Source: an uncultured Bacteroidota bacterium (GTDB lineage: Bacteria; Bacteroidota; Bacteroidia; Flavobacteriales; Flavobacteriaceae). From it: a stretch of 44,178 bases of DNA. Shown piece after piece: positions 16,518 through 27,446 of this stretch. The translations under genes and the position numbers were made by a program. Under the pieces are notes generated by a model. The model searched no databases. It was not told where the DNA came from and saw nothing but the letters and a program-made list of their open reading frames with translations. The stretch is taken from the NCBI GenBank assembly GCA_903838055.1, contig CAILWV010000054.1:1-44178 (forward strand). The letters are read 5' to 3'. Numbering within the stretch: the stretch's first letter is position 1; the number at the start of each line of letters is the position of its first letter.

Positions 16518-17429
16518 ATGAAAAGAAGAGATTTTATTCAAAAAACCGCTGCAAGTTCTGCTTTTCTTGGCTTAACAGGATTTTCCTTGAGTAGTTTTAA
16601 AAGTGAAAAAGTAAAACATATTACCATTTTACATACTAATGATGTTCATAGTTACATAGATCCGTTTCCCGCAGATCATCCAAAAAACCCTGGAATGGGA
16701 GGTGTAGCAAAAAGAGCTGCTATTATTGAAACTATTCGAAAAGAAAACAAAAATGTGCTTTTGTTAGATGCAGGAGATATTTTTCAAGGAACGCCATATT
16801 TTAATTATTATGGTGGTGAATTAGAATTCAAACTAATGAACATGATGGGTTATGATATTGTAACTCTTGGAAATCATGATTTTGACAATGGAATAGACGG
16901 TTTACTTGCTCAAATGCCAAATGCCAAATTTGACTTTGTATCGAATTATGGATTTAAAAATACCGCCCTTGACGGACATGTAAAACCATACGAAATAAAG
17001 TATGTAGATGGTGTAAAAATTGGTGTTTTCGGACTAGGAGTAGAATTACAGGGATTAGTAGACAAAAAAAACTGTAAAGAAACAGTTTACAATGATCCTA
17101 TAGAATCGGCTACCGACATGGCACGAATATTAAAACATGAAAACAATTGCGATATAGTCATTTGTTTATCCCATATTGGGTACAACTATAAAGAGGAACC
17201 TAATAAGGTTTGTGATCTTCAACTTGCAAAAAAAACAAAAGATATTGACTTAATAATTGGCGGACATACACACACTTTCCTAGACAAACCAGTAATTGAA
17301 AAAAATCTTGATGGAAAGGATGTATTAATTAATCAAGTAGGATGTTATGGTTTGAATTTAGGACGCATTGATTTTTACCTGACTTCCGATAAAGAAATTG
17401 CAAGCCAAGGAAAATCTATTGTGGTATAA
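16518..17429 (+). CDS. Metallophosphatase (5'-nucleotidase N-terminal domain) with Tat-type signal
   Basis: About 303 residues from the ATG at 16518, which starts MKRRDFIQKTAASSAFLGL. The RRDFIQK motif is a twin-arginine export signal. An earlier in-frame start at 16482 lies inside the previous gene and is not needed. Metal-binding motifs of the calcineurin-like fold are all present: TNDVHSY, LDAGDIFQG, LGNHDFDNG, CLSHIG and GGHTHTF. The protein ends after the metallophosphatase domain, and the missing C-terminal domain is the preceding gene. The stop lies six bases from that of the convergent ligA gene, with no terminator seen between them. Confidence 0.92.
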   Translation: MKRRDFIQKTAASSAFLGLTGFSLSSFKSEKVKHITILHTNDVHSYIDPFPADHPKNPGMGGVAKRAAIIETIRKENKNVLLLDAGDIFQGTPYFNYYGGELEFKLMNMMGYDIVTLGNHDFDNGIDGLLAQMPNAKFDFVSNYGFKNTALDGHVKPYEIKYVDGVKIGVFGLGVELQGLVDKKNCKETVYNDPIESATDMARILKHENNCDIVICLSHIGYNYKEEPNKVCDLQLAKKTKDIDLIIGGHTHTFLDKPVIEKNLDGKDVLINQVGCYGLNLGRIDFYLTSDKEIASQGKSIVV

Positions 17430-17434
17430 TATCA

Positions 17435-19444
<2,010 letters not shown>

Positions 19445-19499
19445 TTAGTTCGTTTCGCGTACTAAAATAGCCATTTATTTTGAATTTAAAAGAAAAATT

Positions 19500-19970
19500 T
19501 TATTGAATAATCGTATTTATTTGAACATACAATTGCCCATCACTTAAAATAGCACCTTCAGTTATCAAATTAAAAATAGATGCATTACGTTCACCATCAT
19601 ACTCTTTTTTTCCAATATGCATTTCTACTGTTTCTGTAAATAAATTATCGCTCAACCAAACCATTCCATCTTTATTCATAAAATCAACTTCGGTAACTAA
19701 TGATTTTATTACCATAGATTCAATTAATTTTTCCTGACAATGAAAAAGAAAAATATGATTTTTTGAAAAATGCTCTAAATACTGAGCATTTGTTAATACG
19801 TTTTCCCAAATTAAATCAGAAAAAACATCAAGTTGTTGCTCAGCAACTTCGGGGGTATTCATTTTAATTACATCCCATTCTTTTTTATCAATGGACTGAG
19901 CTGCCAAGAATGTTGCAAACTCTTGATGTAATTCCTCAAACTGCTCTTTAGTTAATCTTTTATATTTCAT
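19500..19970 (-). CDS. Small conserved flavobacterial protein (DUF6495-like)
   Basis: A 156-residue cytoplasmic-looking protein with no signal or membrane segment. It begins MKYKRLTKEQFEELHQEFATFLA and has an acidic, helical make-up. From memory it matches a small family called DUF6495 found near ligA and the rpsF operon in Flavobacteriia. The function is not known, and no catalytic or DNA-binding motif was seen. It lies 73 bases upstream of ligA on the same strand and is preceded by a short 7-bp hairpin. Confidence 0.75.
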   Translation of the reverse strand: MKYKRLTKEQFEELHQEFATFLAAQSIDKKEWDVIKMNTPEVAEQQLDVFSDLIWENVLTNAQYLEHFSKNHIFLFHCQEKLIESMVIKSLVTEVDFMNKDGMVWLSDNLFTETVEMHIGKKEYDGERNASIFNLITEGAILSDGQLYVQINTIIQ

Positions 19971-20064
19971 AATGGAGTTTATGAGTTTAGAAGTTTAACA
20001 ATACTTCTAAAATACAATTTTATACTTGGATTAGAATGCTTCGTTCTTCGAAATTAATTTAAAA

Positions 20065-20092
20065 AAAAATCTCGACTTTCATCGAGATTTTT
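20065..20092 (-). terminator. Terminator of the rpsF-rpsR-rplI operon
   Basis: An 11-base-pair stem AAAAATCTCGA (20065-20075) pairs with TCGAGATTTTT (20082-20092) around a six-base loop. A/T tracts on both sides make it bidirectional in form. It lies 20 bases after the rplI stop. Confidence 0.88.
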
Positions 20093-20111
20093 AATTTATT
20101 GTAGAGAGATA

Positions 20112-20552
20112 TTAAACCTCAGCTAGAATTTCATAAGATAATTCAACTACAACATCTCTATGTAATCTTACAGAAGCTGTGTATTTACCAGTACGTTTAA
20201 CAGTACCACTAGTGATGAATTTTCTTTCAATAGAAATTCCTGCTTTATCTAAAGCTGCTGCGATGTCAATATTGGTAATTGAACCAAATAATTTTTCGCC
20301 ACCTGCTTTAGATGTAATTTTAATATCTAAAGCTTTCAAAGCATCAGCAATTTTATTAGCATCAGCAACCACTTTAGCCTCTTTATGAGCTTTTTGCTTT
20401 AAATTTTCAGCTAATACTTTCTTTGCAGATGGAGTAGCTAATTGAGCAAATCCTTGCGGAATTAAAAAATTACGACCGTAACCAGCTTTAACTGATACAA
20501 TATCGTCTTTAAATCCTACGTTTTGAACGTCTTGTTTTAATATAAGTTCCAT
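20112..20552 (-). CDS. rplI: 50S ribosomal protein L9
   Basis: About 146 residues from the ATG at 20552, starting MELILKQDVQNVGFKDD. A longer frame opening at 20603 adds 17 residues not found in L9, so the internal start is chosen. L9 hallmarks present are VKAGYGRNFLIPQGFAQLAT at the N-terminal domain and a long connecting helix (KKVLAENLKQKAHKEAK). The C-terminal domain ends VVVELSYEILAEV. It follows rpsR by 65 bases in the standard S6-S18-L9 order. Confidence 0.97.
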   Translation of the reverse strand: MELILKQDVQNVGFKDDIVSVKAGYGRNFLIPQGFAQLATPSAKKVLAENLKQKAHKEAKVVADANKIADALKALDIKITSKAGGEKLFGSITNIDIAAALDKAGISIERKFITSGTVKRTGKYTASVRLHRDVVVELSYEILAEV

Positions 20553-20617
20553 GTTGTTGTCCTTATTATAGAAGTTAGGTTCCCTTTTAGGAGAAACCAA
20601 CAACTGTTGATTTTAAA

Positions 20618-20914
20618 TTATTTTAATAAATCGGCTACATATGGCATTAAAGCCAAGTGACGAGCTCTTTTTACAGCAACTGACACTTTTCTTTGATACT
20701 TCAATGAAGTTCCTGTTAAACGACGAGGAAGAATTTTTCCTTGTTCATTAACGAATTTTAATAAGAAATCTGCATCTTTATAATCAATATATTTGATTCC
20801 AGATTTTTTGAAACGACAATACTTTTTAGTTTTGTTAGTTTCTATGTTCAAAGGCGTTAAATATCTAATATCTCCGTCTTTTTTTCCTGAAGCTGATTGT
20901 TGTAATGTTGCCAT
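20618..20914 (-). CDS. rpsR: 30S ribosomal protein S18
   Basis: A 98-residue S18 with the conserved core [31 protein letters not shown] and [13 protein letters not shown]. It has a short Ser/Gly-rich N-terminal extension usual for Bacteroidetes. S18 binds S6 on the 30S platform, and rpsF is two bases upstream. Confidence 0.97.
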   Translation of the reverse strand: MATLQQSASGKKDGDIRYLTPLNIETNKTKKYCRFKKSGIKYIDYKDADFLLKFVNEQGKILPRRLTGTSLKYQRKVSVAVKRARHLALMPYVADLLK

Positions 20915-20916
20915 AA

Positions 20917-21258
20917 TTAAGCTTTTGCTACTTTAAGTTTTTCTCTTCTTCTTTCTGCCCAAGAGATCGCGTGTTTGTCAAGACTTACAGTCAAGAAACG
21001 CATAACTCTTTCGTCACGTCTAAATTCAGTTTCAAAAGCAATTAATACTTCTGGTGACACTTGGAATTCAAATAAATGGTAAAAACCACTTTTTTTGTTT
21101 TGGATTTCATAAGCTAATTTTTTCAAGCCCCAATCCTCTTTTGATACCATCTTAGCTCCTCTACTTGTAAGAAAATCTTCAAATTTGCTTACTGTTTCCT
21201 TTACCTGAACTTCAGATAAAACGGGATTTAAGATGAAAACAGTTTCGTAATGATTCAT
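20917..21258 (-). CDS. rpsF: 30S ribosomal protein S6
   Basis: About 113 residues from the ATG at 21258, beginning [16 protein letters not shown]. An upstream in-frame extension to 21336 adds a hydrophobic 26-residue piece unlike any S6, and it overlaps the promoter, so it is rejected. The conserved [19 protein letters not shown] and [13 protein letters not shown] segments are present. It is first in the operon. Confidence 0.97.
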   Translation of the reverse strand: MNHYETVFILNPVLSEVQVKETVSKFEDFLTSRGAKMVSKEDWGLKKLAYEIQNKKSGFYHLFEFQVSPEVLIAFETEFRRDERVMRFLTVSLDKHAISWAERRREKLKVAKA

Positions 21259-21292
21259 AATAAATATGTTTTTAATTATATAAAATTGGGTG

Positions 21293-21322
21293 CAAAAGTA
21301 ACTATAATTTATTAATAAACAA
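21293..21322 (-). promoter_or_regulatory. Promoter of the rpsF-rpsR-rplI operon
   Basis: Minus-strand TTG (21322-21320), 19 bases, then TACTTTTG (21300-21293), which matches the Bacteroidetes consensus with correct spacing. The predicted leader is about 30 bases. Confidence 0.65.
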
Positions 21323-21433
21323 GTGAAAAATGACATTAATCGCTAAATAACTAAAAAAACCTATAAACATTAGGTTGTTATTTTTAAAAAAAATATATTA
21401 GCATATCAAAATCAAAAATCAATTGTATAAATA

Positions 21434-22132
21434 ATGAAATTAAACTGTGTAGTAGTTGATGATAGTTCTTTACAAAGAATAGTTATTACCAAGTTAGTTA
21501 ACAACCATCCTAACTTACAACTTGTTGGCGATTTCTCAAATGCAATTGAAGCTAAAAATTGCATAACAGTTAATTCCGTAGATTTAGTATTACTTGATAT
21601 TGAGATGCCTGTTATTAATGGATTTGATTTTATTGATGGATTAAAATTAAAACCTCAAATTATATTTATCACAGCTAAAGCAGAATATGCATTAAAAGCT
21701 TTCGATTATGATGCAACGGATTATCTTCAAAAACCATTAGCATTGGAACGCTTTAATTCATCTATAAAGAGAGCTTTAGATCTTCAGCAGTTGAAACGTG
21801 AAAATCATGAAGAAGAAGGAGAACATATTTTCATTAAAAGCAATCTGAAAAAACTTAAAATTTTTATTAATAAAATTAAATGGATTGAAGCTTATGGCGA
21901 TTATATAAAAGTTGTCACTGAAGAAGACACCAATCTTGTTTTATCTACAATGAAAGCTTTTGAAAAAGATTTACCTGCAGGAAAATTCATAAGAGTTCAT
22001 AAATCATATATTATTAACATAGAAAAAGTAGAACGATTTAACAGTAAATTTGCCGAAATTGGTACTACCAAAATTCCGTTAAGTCGAAATAAAAAAGAAG
22101 GATTAATTAAAGCCTTATCTATAGACAATTAA
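21434..22132 (+). CDS. LytTR-family response regulator
   Basis: A 232-residue regulator. The receiver domain (about 1-118) has VVVDDSS, Asp55 in LLDIEMP and KP in YLQKPL. The LytTR DNA-binding domain (about 132-230) has KWIEAYGDYIKVV, FIRVHKSYIINIEKVE and IPLSRNKK. These regulators usually pair with a 7TM or IM histidine kinase (LytS/YehU type), but no kinase lies nearby, so it is an orphan here. Its stop codon shares the TTAA sequence with the convergent priA gene. Confidence 0.93.
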   Translation: MKLNCVVVDDSSLQRIVITKLVNNHPNLQLVGDFSNAIEAKNCITVNSVDLVLLDIEMPVINGFDFIDGLKLKPQIIFITAKAEYALKAFDYDATDYLQKPLALERFNSSIKRALDLQQLKRENHEEEGEHIFIKSNLKKLKIFINKIKWIEAYGDYIKVVTEEDTNLVLSTMKAFEKDLPAGKFIRVHKSYIINIEKVERFNSKFAEIGTTKIPLSRNKKEGLIKALSIDN

Positions 22133-24573
22133 ACATCTATGTTTGTTATAACTTTTATAGATCTATATTGTGCAATTACCTCAAAACTATTCAGAATTTT
22201 TTGGATAGTTTTTTTTGTATTTAACAAAGATCCATTTTGAGGTATCTTTATCATAATTGTTCGAATATACTCATTTCGAATTCTGTTAATTCCAGGTTCT
22301 TCCGGACCAAGAACGGGCATTTGTAAATTTTGCTGCATTACTTGATACAACCATAAAGACCCTTCTTTTAATTTATCAAAATCCTTATGTTTTAAGGTAA
22401 GTTTAATTAAGCGAAAATATGGTGGATATTTATAAATGAGTCGTTCATAAAGTTGCTCTTTGTACATACCCTCATAATCATTATTTGTAACTTGCTGTAT
22501 AATGTTATGGTTTACATTATAGGTTTGAATAATAACCTTTCCTCTTTTATCAGCTCTACCTGCTCTACCTGCAACTTGAGTCATCATTTGAAAACTACGC
22601 TCATAAGCTCTAAAATCTGGATGATATAACATTGTATCGGCATTCATTATTCCAACTAAGGTAACATTATTGAAATCCAATCCCTTTGCAAGCATTTGTG
22701 TGCCAACAAGAATGTCTATTTCTCTATTTTTAAAACTATCAATTAATTTTTCAAAACTATATTTACCGCGAGTGGTATCTTGATCCATACGCTTTATATT
22801 TTTTGAAGGAAATAATTCAGCTAATTCCAATTCAATTTGCTCTGTTCCGAAACCTTTTGCAGAGATATCTATACTTGAGCAAGCATGACAATTGGTGGGC
22901 TTTGCAATAGAATAGCCACAATAATGGCAACGTAATTGATTTTTGAATTTATGATACGTCAAACTCACATTACAATTAGTACATTGCGGAATATGGCCAC
23001 AGGTAATACATTCTAAAACAGGAGAAAATCCACGTCGGTTTTGAAATAAAATAACTTGCTCCCCCATACTTAAAGCATCTGTAATTGCTTCTATTAATGT
23101 AAGACTAAAATGCCCTTTCATTCTTTTTTTAAAGTAGCTCTCTTTTAAATCTACCAATTCTACCTCTGGCAAAGGCGCTTTCCCAAAACGTTCCTTTATA
23201 GAACTCAGTCCGAATTTACCTGATTGAGCATTAAAATAAGTTTCAATACTTGGGGTTGCAGAACCCAATACTACTTTTGCTTTTTGGGCTTTTGCCAAAA
23301 CGATTGCCGAATCTCTCGCTTGATATCTTGGTGCGGGGTCTTGTTGCTTGAATGTTTGTTCGTGTTCTTCATCAATAATAATAAGTCCCAAATTGGAAAA
23401 AGGCAAAAATAAAGCCGACCTCGCTCCTATTACAATTTTAGCTTTATCCGATTGTTCTAAAACTTGGTTCCAAACCTCAACTCTCTCGTTATTAGAATAT
23501 TTTGAATGAAAAACGGCAACCTCATTACCAAAATGCTGTGTTAGTCGAGAAACTAATTGGGTGGTAAGAGCAATTTCAGGCAACAAATACAATACTTGTT
23601 TGCCTTGAAGCAAATAATCTTCAATTAGTTTGGTATAAATTTCTGTTTTTCCAGAAGAAGTGACGCCATGCAAAAGAGTTACATCTTTAGATTTAAAACT
23701 TTCTTGAATTTCAATATAAGCAAGATTTTGAGCATCACTCAAAACTAAATTGGTTTCTTCCTTATTATTGTCAAAATTTACTCGATCATGCTGAAGATGG
23801 TATTCTTCAAAAATATTCTTATCAAGTAAAGCTTTAATAACAGCTGATGATGTTTGAGAAATTTCAGTCAATTGCTTTACCGAAATTGGCTTTTTTTCTT
23901 TAGCATTCAACTGAAAATAATGCATTAAAAGATCTTTTTGCTTAGCTCCTTTTAATGAATCCAATAAAGCCATCAAACTATCATCGGATGAATAATCTTC
24001 ATGTAAACGAATATATCGAATTAACTTTGGTTTGTATTCTTCTTGCATTTCTTCTTGCAAGGAAAGAATTTCTTTATTGAGAAGTTTTTGAACAATTGGA
24101 AAGATATTTTTCTTGTTCAAAATCGACATTATATCTTGCACCTTTAAGGAACTTTGCTGCTGCAATGCTTCATAAATTAAGAATTCATCGTCAGACAAAT
24201 CATTAACGTTTACAGTTGCATCTTTTTTAGGTGAAATTATGGTTTCACTTTCTAAAATAAAAGCAGATGGCATTGCTCCTCGATACACATCCCCAATAGA
24301 ACACATATAATAGGATGAGATCCATTGCCAATGGGCAATTTGGAACTCATTTACAATAGTTTTTTCGTCTAATATCTGATGTATTTCTTTGGCTTCGTAT
24401 AAAGCTGGAGGTTCTTGATGGAGATCAATTACCAAGGCAGTATATATTTTACTTTTACCGAAAGGTACCGCAACACGCATTCCTTTTTGAATATAATTAT
24501 ACTCCGCTTGCGAAACTCTGTAGGTGAAAGTTTTTGGTAAAGAAAGCGGTAATAATACTTCGATGAAATGCAT
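22129..24573 (-). CDS. priA: Primosomal protein N' (replication restart helicase PriA)
   Basis: An 814-residue 3'-5' helicase that reloads the replisome at stalled forks. Walker A is GVTSSGKTEIY, the DEEH box lies in IIIDEEHEQTFKQQ, and GSATPSIET is motif III. The zinc-binding module has eight cysteines (CITCGHIPQCTNC, CHYCGYSIAKPTNCHAC). Motifs GTQMLAKGLDF and VAGRAGRA close the helicase core. The N-terminal 3' DNA-binding domain (FIEVLLPLSLPKTFTYRV) and the C-terminal PriA domain are present. Seven bases before its start codon is a heptamer tandem repeat. Confidence 0.97.
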   Translation of the reverse strand: MHFIEVLLPLSLPKTFTYRVSQAEYNYIQKGMRVAVPFGKSKIYTALVIDLHQEPPALYEAKEIHQILDEKTIVNEFQIAHWQWISSYYMCSIGDVYRGAMPSAFILESETIISPKKDATVNVNDLSDDEFLIYEALQQQSSLKVQDIMSILNKKNIFPIVQKLLNKEILSLQEEMQEEYKPKLIRYIRLHEDYSSDDSLMALLDSLKGAKQKDLLMHYFQLNAKEKKPISVKQLTEISQTSSAVIKALLDKNIFEEYHLQHDRVNFDNNKEETNLVLSDAQNLAYIEIQESFKSKDVTLLHGVTSSGKTEIYTKLIEDYLLQGKQVLYLLPEIALTTQLVSRLTQHFGNEVAVFHSKYSNNERVEVWNQVLEQSDKAKIVIGARSALFLPFSNLGLIIIDEEHEQTFKQQDPAPRYQARDSAIVLAKAQKAKVVLGSATPSIETYFNAQSGKFGLSSIKERFGKAPLPEVELVDLKESYFKKRMKGHFSLTLIEAITDALSMGEQVILFQNRRGFSPVLECITCGHIPQCTNCNVSLTYHKFKNQLRCHYCGYSIAKPTNCHACSSIDISAKGFGTEQIELELAELFPSKNIKRMDQDTTRGKYSFEKLIDSFKNREIDILVGTQMLAKGLDFNNVTLVGIMNADTMLYHPDFRAYERSFQMMTQVAGRAGRADKRGKVIIQTYNVNHNIIQQVTNNDYEGMYKEQLYERLIYKYPPYFRLIKLTLKHKDFDKLKEGSLWLYQVMQQNLQMPVLGPEEPGINRIRNEYIRTIMIKIPQNGSLLNTKKTIQKILNSFEVIAQYRSIKVITNIDV

Positions 24574-24579
24574 TTTAAG

Positions 24580-24603
24580 TTTTGGGTTTTGGATTTTGGG
24601 TTT
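24580..24603. repeat. Heptamer tandem repeat in the priA leader
   Basis: Three copies of a seven-base unit (TTTTGGG, TTTTGGA, TTTTGGG) plus a partial TTT lie just upstream of the priA start at 24573. On the coding strand the unit is CCCAAAA. The phase is exact over the whole run. Confidence 0.8.
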
Positions 24604-24678
24604 CTGCGTGTAAACTATTGTAGAAATAGAGTGTAATAAAGAATTTCGATTACATATATAGAAATAAGAGCGTACTTT

Positions 24679-25233
24679 TTATTTTTCCGTTTTGTATTTC
24701 AAAAGACTTATAATTTCACACAATCCATTTAAAGTTCCTTGATAATATTTCCCTTTTTTAAATTCTGGGATGAAATAATTTTCTATTATCTTTTTAGTTT
24801 CTTCATCAGTTATAATTTTTTCAATTCCGTTTCCATTTTGAATTCTAATTTTTCTGTAACCTTTAGATATTCCAATCAAAATTCCGTTATCTTTTTTTAC
24901 TTTTCCGATTTTCCAAGTTTTTGCGATATGCAAAGTCAAATCTTCAAACTTTTCCTCAGATGTTTTTATTGTATCGATTGTTACTATACTAATTTCAATT
25001 GATGTTTCTTTTTCAAATTTCGAGATAATGCTATCCAGTTTTGTTTGTTCTATATCAGAAAATAAGTTTTCATAATCATTTGTCCAACTTATTCGCTTTG
25101 GTAAATTAGCCCAATAATTTTCTCTAAATAGTTCAATAGATTTTTTTTTCAGACTAACTTTTTGAATAATTTCTGTATTTTGTGCATTTAGATTAGATAA
25201 TAAAAAAAGAAAAAATAGAAGTTTTAATTTCAT
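24679..25233 (-). CDS. Exported TPM-domain protein
   Basis: A 184-residue protein with a signal peptide (about 1-17, FLLSNLNAQ). It carries a TPM (YgcG/TPM_phosphatase) fold with LDSIISKFEKETSIEISIVTID, LHIAKTWKIGKVKKDNGILIGIS and RIQNGNGIEKIITDEE. Unlike many family members it has no C-terminal membrane helix or Gly-rich tail. TPM proteins of other organisms show acid phosphatase activity or act in membrane protein quality control. The role here is unknown. It lies between yihY-like and priA on the minus strand. Confidence 0.85.
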   Translation of the reverse strand: MKLKLLFFLFLLSNLNAQNTEIIQKVSLKKKSIELFRENYWANLPKRISWTNDYENLFSDIEQTKLDSIISKFEKETSIEISIVTIDTIKTSEEKFEDLTLHIAKTWKIGKVKKDNGILIGISKGYRKIRIQNGNGIEKIITDEETKKIIENYFIPEFKKGKYYQGTLNGLCEIISLLKYKTEK

Positions 25234-25310
25234 TCGATTTTGTTGTTATATATTTTATGAGGAAAATTACGGCTAAATTTATGTTTAAACTAAGGACAGA
25301 AGACTCATCA

Positions 25311-26258
25311 CTAATCACTGCACTCTGCTTCCAATTCCCTCTCGTGCTTGTGTTTTAATCTGCTGATAGTTGCGTTTAATTCGAATCCTAAAAGTAAAAT
25401 CATACTATTTATCCAAATAAAAAACATTACTATTAATAAAGTACCAATAGAACCATACAACTCATTGTATTTAGAAAATTTGATTACCCAAATTCCAAAA
25501 AAGTAGGAGGTTACAATGGTCAAAAGAGTTGTAAAAACAGAACCTATAGAAATAAAAGAACGTTTTCTATCTTGTTTAGTTCCATATTTAAACAACAATG
25601 AAGTTGTAATTAAAATCATTAATATCACAAAAGCATAACGTCCCATTTCAATTAAGGGAATATTATCGGATAAAACATCTTGAATTTTAGTTTTTTGTAT
25701 GAAAACCTCAAAAATAACAATTGCTGCAACAGTAATTATCAAAATTAAAGAAAGTACAATTGACAAACCTAAAGCAATGAAATATTGCCGAAAATATTTA
25801 CGTTTTAAGGTTACATGTCGGGAACTTTCAAATCCACCAAATATTGCATTTACTCCGTTTGCCATAAGAAAAATAGCCATAAAAAAACCAGTTGACAATA
25901 AGCCCGAATGACTATTATGTAAGATATCATTTATGATTTTAGATACGGCATCAAAGGTCGTTGGTGGTAAACTTTGATGAACAAAATCCATAAAATCTTC
26001 CTGAAAACCTTCTATTGGTATATATGGAATTAAGTTAAGGATAAATAAAGCAAATGGAAATAACGCCATAAAAAAACTAAAAGCAATTGCTGTAGCTCGA
26101 TAAGAAACCGCACCTTCTACTATTCCAATAATATAAAGTTCTAATAAATCATAAAGAGATAATCCGTGTAGCCAAGGTAATTTTATAGATTTACCTAGCA
26201 ATACTAATTGCCTAACTACCGGAATTTTTAATAATTTATCTTCAATTTCTATACTCAT
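25311..26258 (-). CDS. YihY/BrkB family inner membrane protein
   Basis: A 315-residue membrane protein with about six transmembrane helices (regions near 55-80, 110-135, 155-185, 205-225, 238-258 and 270-292). Family features are YRATAIAFSFFMALFPFALF, LMANGVNAIFGGFE and FKYGTKQDRKRSF. The C-terminus is short, charged and cytoplasmic (LKHKHERELEAE). Proteins of this family were once called RNase BN in error. Their transport or envelope role is not settled. It follows nadC by 33 bases and may be co-transcribed with it. Confidence 0.92.
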   Translation of the reverse strand: MSIEIEDKLLKIPVVRQLVLLGKSIKLPWLHGLSLYDLLELYIIGIVEGAVSYRATAIAFSFFMALFPFALFILNLIPYIPIEGFQEDFMDFVHQSLPPTTFDAVSKIINDILHNSHSGLLSTGFFMAIFLMANGVNAIFGGFESSRHVTLKRKYFRQYFIALGLSIVLSLILIITVAAIVIFEVFIQKTKIQDVLSDNIPLIEMGRYAFVILMILITTSLLFKYGTKQDRKRSFISIGSVFTTLLTIVTSYFFGIWVIKFSKYNELYGSIGTLLIVMFFIWINSMILLLGFELNATISRLKHKHERELEAECSD

Positions 26259-26291
26259 ATTTTTTTTGTAACAAAGGCACTAGAATTCAAA

Positions 26292-27149
26292 TTAAACTGC
26301 TTTCAAACTCAAATCCATATTATAAACCGAATGGGTTAAGGCGCCAGAAGAAATATAATTCACTCCACATTCTGCATACTCCCGAATGGTATTTTCATCA
26401 ATATTACCTGAGGATTCTGTAAGACATTGGTCACCAATTAAAGCAACTGCCGTTTTAGTATCTTCAAAATTAAAGTTGTCAATTAATATTCTATATACTC
26501 CATCATTTTGAAGGATTTCTTTTATTTCATCTAGATTTCTAGCCTCCACGATTATCTTTAAATCCTTATTATTAGACTTCAAATATTCTTTGGTTTTAGA
26601 AATAGCATTGGTAATTCCACCAGCAAAATCGATGTGATTATCCTTTAACATTATCATATCATACAAAGCAAAACGATGGTTTTCGCCACCGCCAATTGTC
26701 ACAGCCCATTTTTCGCAGGCTCGAAATCCGGGAGTAGTTTTTCGTGTATCTAAAATTTTAGTATTTGTACCTTTTAATATGTCAGCATACTTCTTAGTTT
26801 TAGTAGCAATAGCACTCATTCGTTGCATCGAATTAAGAACCAAACGCTCGGCTTTTAAAATAGATTGGGAACTTCCGGAAACATAAAAAACCACATCGCC
26901 ATGTGTAACCGAAGCACCATCTTGAATAAGGGTTTCAACTACTAAATTGGTATCCACAAAATTAAAAATCATTTTTGCAAATGCTACTCCAGCAATAATT
27001 CCGGTATCTTTTACTAATAGTTTAGCTTTCCCTTCTGCCGAAGCAGGAATACAAGCCAAGGAAGAATGATCGCCATCGCCTACATCTTCGCGAATAGCAT
27101 TTTGAATAATTAATTGGAGTTCGTTTTGAAATTGTATTTCAGAAATCAT
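26292..27149 (-). CDS. nadC: Quinolinate phosphoribosyltransferase (carboxylating)
   Basis: About 285 residues from the ATG at 27149, starting MISEIQFQNELQLII. The open frame extends to 27242, but the extra 31 residues are hydrophobic and not part of the family. NadC turns quinolinate and PRPP into nicotinate mononucleotide in NAD synthesis. Hallmarks are EDVGDGDHSS, ERLVLNSMQRMSAIAT, DTRKTTPGFRACEKWAV, GGGENHRFALYDMIMLKDNH and the C-terminal ESSGNIDENTIREYA with YISSGALTHSV. Length is normal. Confidence 0.97.
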   Translation of the reverse strand: MISEIQFQNELQLIIQNAIREDVGDGDHSSLACIPASAEGKAKLLVKDTGIIAGVAFAKMIFNFVDTNLVVETLIQDGASVTHGDVVFYVSGSSQSILKAERLVLNSMQRMSAIATKTKKYADILKGTNTKILDTRKTTPGFRACEKWAVTIGGGENHRFALYDMIMLKDNHIDFAGGITNAISKTKEYLKSNNKDLKIIVEARNLDEIKEILQNDGVYRILIDNFNFEDTKTAVALIGDQCLTESSGNIDENTIREYAECGVNYISSGALTHSVYNMDLSLKAV

Positions 27150-27329
27150 GATCGTAATTTGAAATGCTAAAATAATTAAAAAACTTGATTTAAAAGTAGA
27201 TAAAAAAGGAAATTGAATTAAAATTTCTAATTTTAAAAACACCTTTATGATTGTATAATAATATGCAAAATAGGAATTTTGAATAATAATAATTACATTT
27301 ACCTATTAGCAAATTTAAAAATACTAACG

Positions 27330-27440
27330 ATGGCAAAAAGTCAAGACGCAAAGAAAACGGTAAAAAAGGAACCTCTGAAAACTGCAAAAGAGAAGAAAGA
27401 AGAAAAAAGAGTTAAGAAAAATACCCCAAAAAGAGATTAA
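27330..27440 (+). CDS. Small lysine-rich protein, 36 residues
   Basis: An ATG at 27330 opens a 36-codon frame ending in TAA at 27438. The product starts MAKSQDAKKTVKKEPLKTAK and is about two-fifths Lys or Arg, with Glu, no hydrophobic core and no Cys. A strong terminator begins seven bases after the stop, and the gene is divergent from nadC, so it forms its own transcription unit. It may bind nucleic acid or the ribosome; this is inferred only from charge. I recall similar lysine-rich mini-proteins in flavobacteria but cannot name a family. Confidence 0.65.
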   Translation: MAKSQDAKKTVKKEPLKTAKEKKEEKRVKKNTPKRD

Positions 27441-27446
27441 CACAGC

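Noticed and set aside
20553..20603. N-terminal extension of L9
   Set aside because: The 17 added residues have no counterpart in L9; the ATG at 20552 gives the standard start.
27190..27387. Minus-strand 65-residue frame upstream of nadC
   Set aside because: It overlaps the nadC leader and the 36-residue ORF, with a hydrophobic, Phe-rich product of no family.
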